NCBI RefSeq assembly: GCF_008704855.1
Contig: NZ_CP023691.1
Coordinates: forward strand, 6,138,001 to 6,202,000
DNA from: Streptomyces platensis
Lineage (GTDB): Bacteria > Actinomycetota > Actinomycetes > Streptomycetales > Streptomycetaceae
Length of the DNA stretch: 64,000 nucleotides
Reading direction: 5' to 3'
Position numbers and translations under genes: made by a program. Under the pieces are notes generated by a model. The model was not told where the DNA came from and searched no databases. It saw nothing but the letters and a program-made list of their open reading frames with translations. Positions 59,600 to 64,000 of the stretch are shown here, piece after piece (positions within the stretch are counted from its first letter, which is position 1; each line of letters opens with the position of its first letter).

Positions 59600-62041
59600 G
59601 TGTCACCAGTCCCCGCCCTGCCCGTCTGGTCACGCAGAGGATTTCTCGCCGTCTCCACCGCGGGTGCGCTCGGCCTCGCCGCCGGCCCCGCGCACGCCGT
59701 CCCCGGGCCGGCCGCCCCCGCCGACGAGTTCACCGCCCTCCGCCGCCGCTGGTGCGAGCTCACCCTGGGCACCGGCTTCGACCCCACCGCCCCGCCCTAC
59801 GCCGCCGCCCTCCAGGAGACCGGCGCCCTCGCGAGCACCTTCCAGGCACGCATGCGCCCGGCCGCCGGCTCCCTCTGGCCCGACTGCCGCTACGACCCGC
59901 CGTCCGGCATCACCCAGAGCTACAGCCGGCTGCACACCATGGCCCAGGCCTACGCCCAGCCCGGCACCGGCCGCACCGGCGATCCCGCCCTCGCCCAGGC
60001 CCTCGTCACCGGCCTCGGCCACCTCGAAGCCACCGTCTACCGCACCGCCACCACCCGCTACGGAAACTGGTGGGAGTGGCAGATCGGCAGCCCCAGACTC
60101 CTCCTCGACACCCTCGCGATCCTCGACGAGCGGCTGCCCGACGGCAGTGGCGTGCCCGACGCTCTGCGCACCCGCTGTCTGGCCGCCGTCGACCACTTCG
60201 TGCCCGACACCATGCTCGGCGACTACACCGGGACCAGCACCGGCGCCAACCGCGTCGACCTGTGCCGGGTGGTCGCGCTGCGCGGGGTCCTCGGCCGCGC
60301 CCCCGACAAGATCGCGTTGGCCCGCGACGCACTCTCCCCGGTCTTCCCGTACGTCACCGCCGGCGACGGGCTCTACGCCGACGGCTCCTTCGTCCAGCAC
60401 ATCTGGGTCGCCTACTCCGGCACCTACGGCTATGTCCTGCTGGACGGGCTCGGGCGGCTGTTCGCGCTGCTCGGCGGCTCGTCCTGGCAGCTCACCGACC
60501 CGGCCCGGCAGATCATCTTCGACAGCGTCGAACGGGCCTATGCCCCGCTGCTCCACAACGGCCTGATGATGGACTGCGTCAACGGCCGCGCCATCAGCCG
60601 CGGCTATCTCCGCAGCGACGAACGGCACATCCTGCGCAGCGACCACTACCACGGCCATGCGCTGATCGCCGCCGTCGCGCTGCTCGCCCGGAGCGCGAGC
60701 AGCGCCGAGCGGGACCGCTGGCACGCCATGATCAAGGGCTGGATCGCCCGCGACCGTACGCTGCCGGTCCTCACCGACCGGCAGTACCCCGTCGCCGACC
60801 TCGCCCGGCTCGGCGAGGTCGCCCGGAGCCCCGCGGCCCCCGCCCCCGAACCCGTCGGCCACCGGCTCTTCCCCGCCATGGACCGTGCCGTGCACCGCCG
60901 CCCCGGCTGGGCCGCCGGGCTGGCCATGGCCTCCGACCGGATCGCGTACTACGAGAACGGCAACGGCGAGAACCCGCGCGGCTGGCACACCGGCGCCGGC
61001 ATGCTCTCCTGGTGGGGCGCGGATTCCGGCGGCGACCAGTACACGGACGCCTTCTGGCCCACCGTCGACCCCTACCGGCTCCCCGGCACGACCGTCTCCA
61101 CCAAGCGGCTGGCCGACAACGAAGGCGGCGGCTGGGGCGAGCCCAAGCCCGCCGCACGCTGGGTCGGCGGGACCACCGACGGCACCTACGCCGCCCTCGG
61201 CCAGGACCTGCGCGGACTGGCCTCCACCCTCACCGCCAGGAAATCCTGGTTCGCGCTCGCGGACTGCGTCGTCTGCCTGGGCGCCGGCATCACCGCCCGC
61301 GACGGCGTACCCGCCGAAACCGTCGTCGACAACCGCTGCCTGGGGGAGTCCGGCACCGCGACGCTCACCGTCGACGGCGTCCCGCAGCCCGGCACCCTCG
61401 GCCGGACCACCGCCTTCCGCCGCGCCCACTGGGCCCACCTCGCCGGCCACGGCGGCTATGTCTTCCCCGGCGGCGCCCCCCTCACGGCGCTGCGCGAGGC
61501 CCGCACCGGCTCCTGGCACGACATCAACACGACCTCCTCCACCGAGCCGTTCACCCGCCGCTATCTCACCCTCTGGCACGACCACGGCACCGATCCCACC
61601 AACGCCTGCTACGCCTACCTCCTGATGCCGGGCGCCACCCCCGGCACGCTCGCCGCCCGCGCCGCCGACCGGCGCTGGCTGACCGTGCTCGCCAACGACG
61701 CGGGCCGGCAGGCGATCGCCGTCGACCCGCTCGGCGTAACCGCCGCCAATTTCTGGCGGGCGGGCCGCGCGGGGCCGCTCACCGCCGACGGCCCGGCGAG
61801 CGTGCTGGTACGGGAGCGCCGACGCGGGCGGCCGGCGGGCCGCGGCGGCAGCGCGCGGCTGTGCGTCGCCGCCCCCGAGCGCACCGGCGATACGCTGGAG
61901 ATCACCTGGTCACGGCCGGTGCGCGCGGTGCTCACCCATGACCCGGCGATCGAGGTGCTGACCACCGGGCGGGCCCTGCGGCTGCGCGTGACCCCCGGCA
62001 CGAGCTGTGCCACCCACAGCTGCACCGTGCGGCTGGGCTGA
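59600..62041 (+). CDS. Tat-exported polysaccharide lyase family 8 (hyaluronate/chondroitin/xanthan lyase type)
   Basis: An 813-residue secreted lyase. Tat signal: WSRRGFLAVSTAGALGLAAGPAHA (residues about 10-33). The alpha/alpha toroid carries the PL8 motifs NWWEWQIGSPRLLL (Asn), DGSFVQHIWVAYSGTYGY (His and Tyr) and RGYLRSDERH region (Arg). The beta-sandwich follows from about residue 380 (YYENGNGENPRGWHTGAGMLSWWG). It cleaves uronate-containing polysaccharides by beta-elimination; which one is unknown. GTG 59600 has GGAGAGGA upstream; GTG 59555 is open in frame but less likely. Confidence 0.92.
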   Translation: MSPVPALPVWSRRGFLAVSTAGALGLAAGPAHAVPGPAAPADEFTALRRRWCELTLGTGFDPTAPPYAAALQETGALASTFQARMRPAAGSLWPDCRYDPPSGITQSYSRLHTMAQAYAQPGTGRTGDPALAQALVTGLGHLEATVYRTATTRYGNWWEWQIGSPRLLLDTLAILDERLPDGSGVPDALRTRCLAAVDHFVPDTMLGDYTGTSTGANRVDLCRVVALRGVLGRAPDKIALARDALSPVFPYVTAGDGLYADGSFVQHIWVAYSGTYGYVLLDGLGRLFALLGGSSWQLTDPARQIIFDSVERAYAPLLHNGLMMDCVNGRAISRGYLRSDERHILRSDHYHGHALIAAVALLARSASSAERDRWHAMIKGWIARDRTLPVLTDRQYPVADLARLGEVARSPAAPAPEPVGHRLFPAMDRAVHRRPGWAAGLAMASDRIAYYENGNGENPRGWHTGAGMLSWWGADSGGDQYTDAFWPTVDPYRLPGTTVSTKRLADNEGGGWGEPKPAARWVGGTTDGTYAALGQDLRGLASTLTARKSWFALADCVVCLGAGITARDGVPAETVVDNRCLGESGTATLTVDGVPQPGTLGRTTAFRRAHWAHLAGHGGYVFPGGAPLTALREARTGSWHDINTTSSTEPFTRRYLTLWHDHGTDPTNACYAYLLMPGATPGTLAARAADRRWLTVLANDAGRQAIAVDPLGVTAANFWRAGRAGPLTADGPASVLVRERRRGRPAGRGGSARLCVAAPERTGDTLEITWSRPVRAVLTHDPAIEVLTTGRALRLRVTPGTSCATHSCTVRLG

Positions 62042-62245
62042 CCGGAATCCGGCCCGCCGGACCAGTCGGTCACCACAACATCGCTCCGCGTCTGTTTGTC
62101 GGGCCCATACAGCCGCCGGATGAGCCCGCCACCCGAACGGACGCCGGGACGCGGGGCGCGTACAGCACGGTTCTGTACTGCCTGCCCACCAAATCGCATG
62201 CGACGTTGTACGAAACCGACATCGGTGCGGGGCGCCTCGCCCACG

Positions 62246-62251
62246 TACCGT
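62246..62251 (+). promoter_or_regulatory. -10 box of the acyl-CoA carboxylase gene
   Basis: TACCGT ends 6 bases before ATG 62258, the spacing seen at other likely leaderless genes here. The -35 region is poor. Confidence 0.4.
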
Positions 62252-62257
62252 CGATAC

Positions 62258-63841
<1,584 letters not shown>

Positions 63842-63897
63842 CCACCCACCGCACCCGCCACCGGCACCACGCCCACCGCGACGACGGAGACCACACC

Positions 63898-64000
63898 GTG
63901 AACACTGCCCACCGCACCGACTCCATCCGCGTGGAGAAGGGCCAGGCCAGCGAGGAAGAGCTGGCCGCCCTGACCGCGGTCCTGCTGGCCCGCGCCGCGC
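63898..64000 (+). CDS. acyl-CoA carboxylase epsilon subunit, start only
   Basis: A GTG frame with GGAG upstream that runs off the right edge after 34 codons. Its sequence (SIRVEKGQASEEELAALTAV) is the conserved core of the small AccE/PccE subunit, which ties alpha and beta subunits together in actinomycete carboxylases. Position after the beta subunit fits. Confidence 0.88.
   Translation, partial: MNTAHRTDSIRVEKGQASEEELAALTAVLLARAA

Overview
The window is a stretch of core chromosome from a Streptomyces-type actinomycete. GC is very high, third codon positions are almost all G or C, GTG starts are frequent, secreted enzymes carry Tat signals, and actinomycete-specific families occur (DUF397, Scr1-type XRE regulators, LAL-type LuxR, acyl-CoA carboxylase epsilon subunit). 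From memory, gene order follows the S. coelicolor ligA to accB/pccE interval (about SCO5494-SCO5536), with lineage-specific inserts. The species cannot be named from this sequence. I see no IS element, prophage, CRISPR array, rRNA or convincing tRNA.

Layout. 1-7.5 kb: end of ligA, a membrane GGDEF-EAL protein (rmdB-like), then gatC-gatA-small membrane protein-gatB. 7.6-24.5 kb is accessory: a small membrane protein; a minus-strand operon of Scr1/WhiJ-type regulator, DUF397 protein and aldo/keto reductase, divergent from an RsbW-like ATPase; a Tat-exported phospholipase C; an MMPL exporter; a large membrane-anchored protein with a type I periplasmic-binding ectodomain; a LAL regulator; a DUF6191 protein; and a PQQ-type sugar dehydrogenase lipoprotein. 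24.5-37.9 kb: an aldo/keto reductase, a hydroxyacid dehydrogenase, a second GGDEF/EAL protein (cdgC-like, EAL site degenerate), the attenuated ilvB-ilvN-ilvC operon, serA, and PRC-barrel, TetR and RDD genes. 37.9-47.2 kb: a PucR regulator divergent from proline dehydrogenase and P5C dehydrogenase, a purple acid phosphatase with a PHO-box-like site, leuB and ilvE. 47.3-53.2 kb: a possible catabolic locus (NCS1 permease, fused UreAB, a divergent UreC, an agmatine-deiminase-family enzyme, a TetR regulator). 53.3-64 kb: a small cytosolic protein, an MHS-type transporter, an S37 peptidase, cimA behind its own leader-peptide attenuator, YceI, a PL8 lyase, an acyl-CoA carboxylase beta subunit and the start of its epsilon subunit.

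How the genes work together. The main theme is branched-chain amino acid synthesis: ilvBNC, leuB, ilvE and cimA. Two of these transcription units start with short leader peptides followed by terminators: MRTRILVLGKRVG before ilvB and MIIGSRRAGPQ before cimA. Two c-di-GMP proteins flank the gat-to-ilv interval; one keeps both active-site signatures and the other keeps only GGDEF. Many starts lie 6-7 nt after a TAnnnT-like -10 box, which suggests widespread leaderless mRNAs.

The best candidate for an undescribed system is the urease-like cluster at 47-53 kb. It keeps the nickel ligands but has an altered substrate loop and no flap cysteine, has no accessory genes beside it, and is preceded by an unusual array of palindromic operators. 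The 895-residue membrane receptor-like protein at 16.5 kb is the second candidate.
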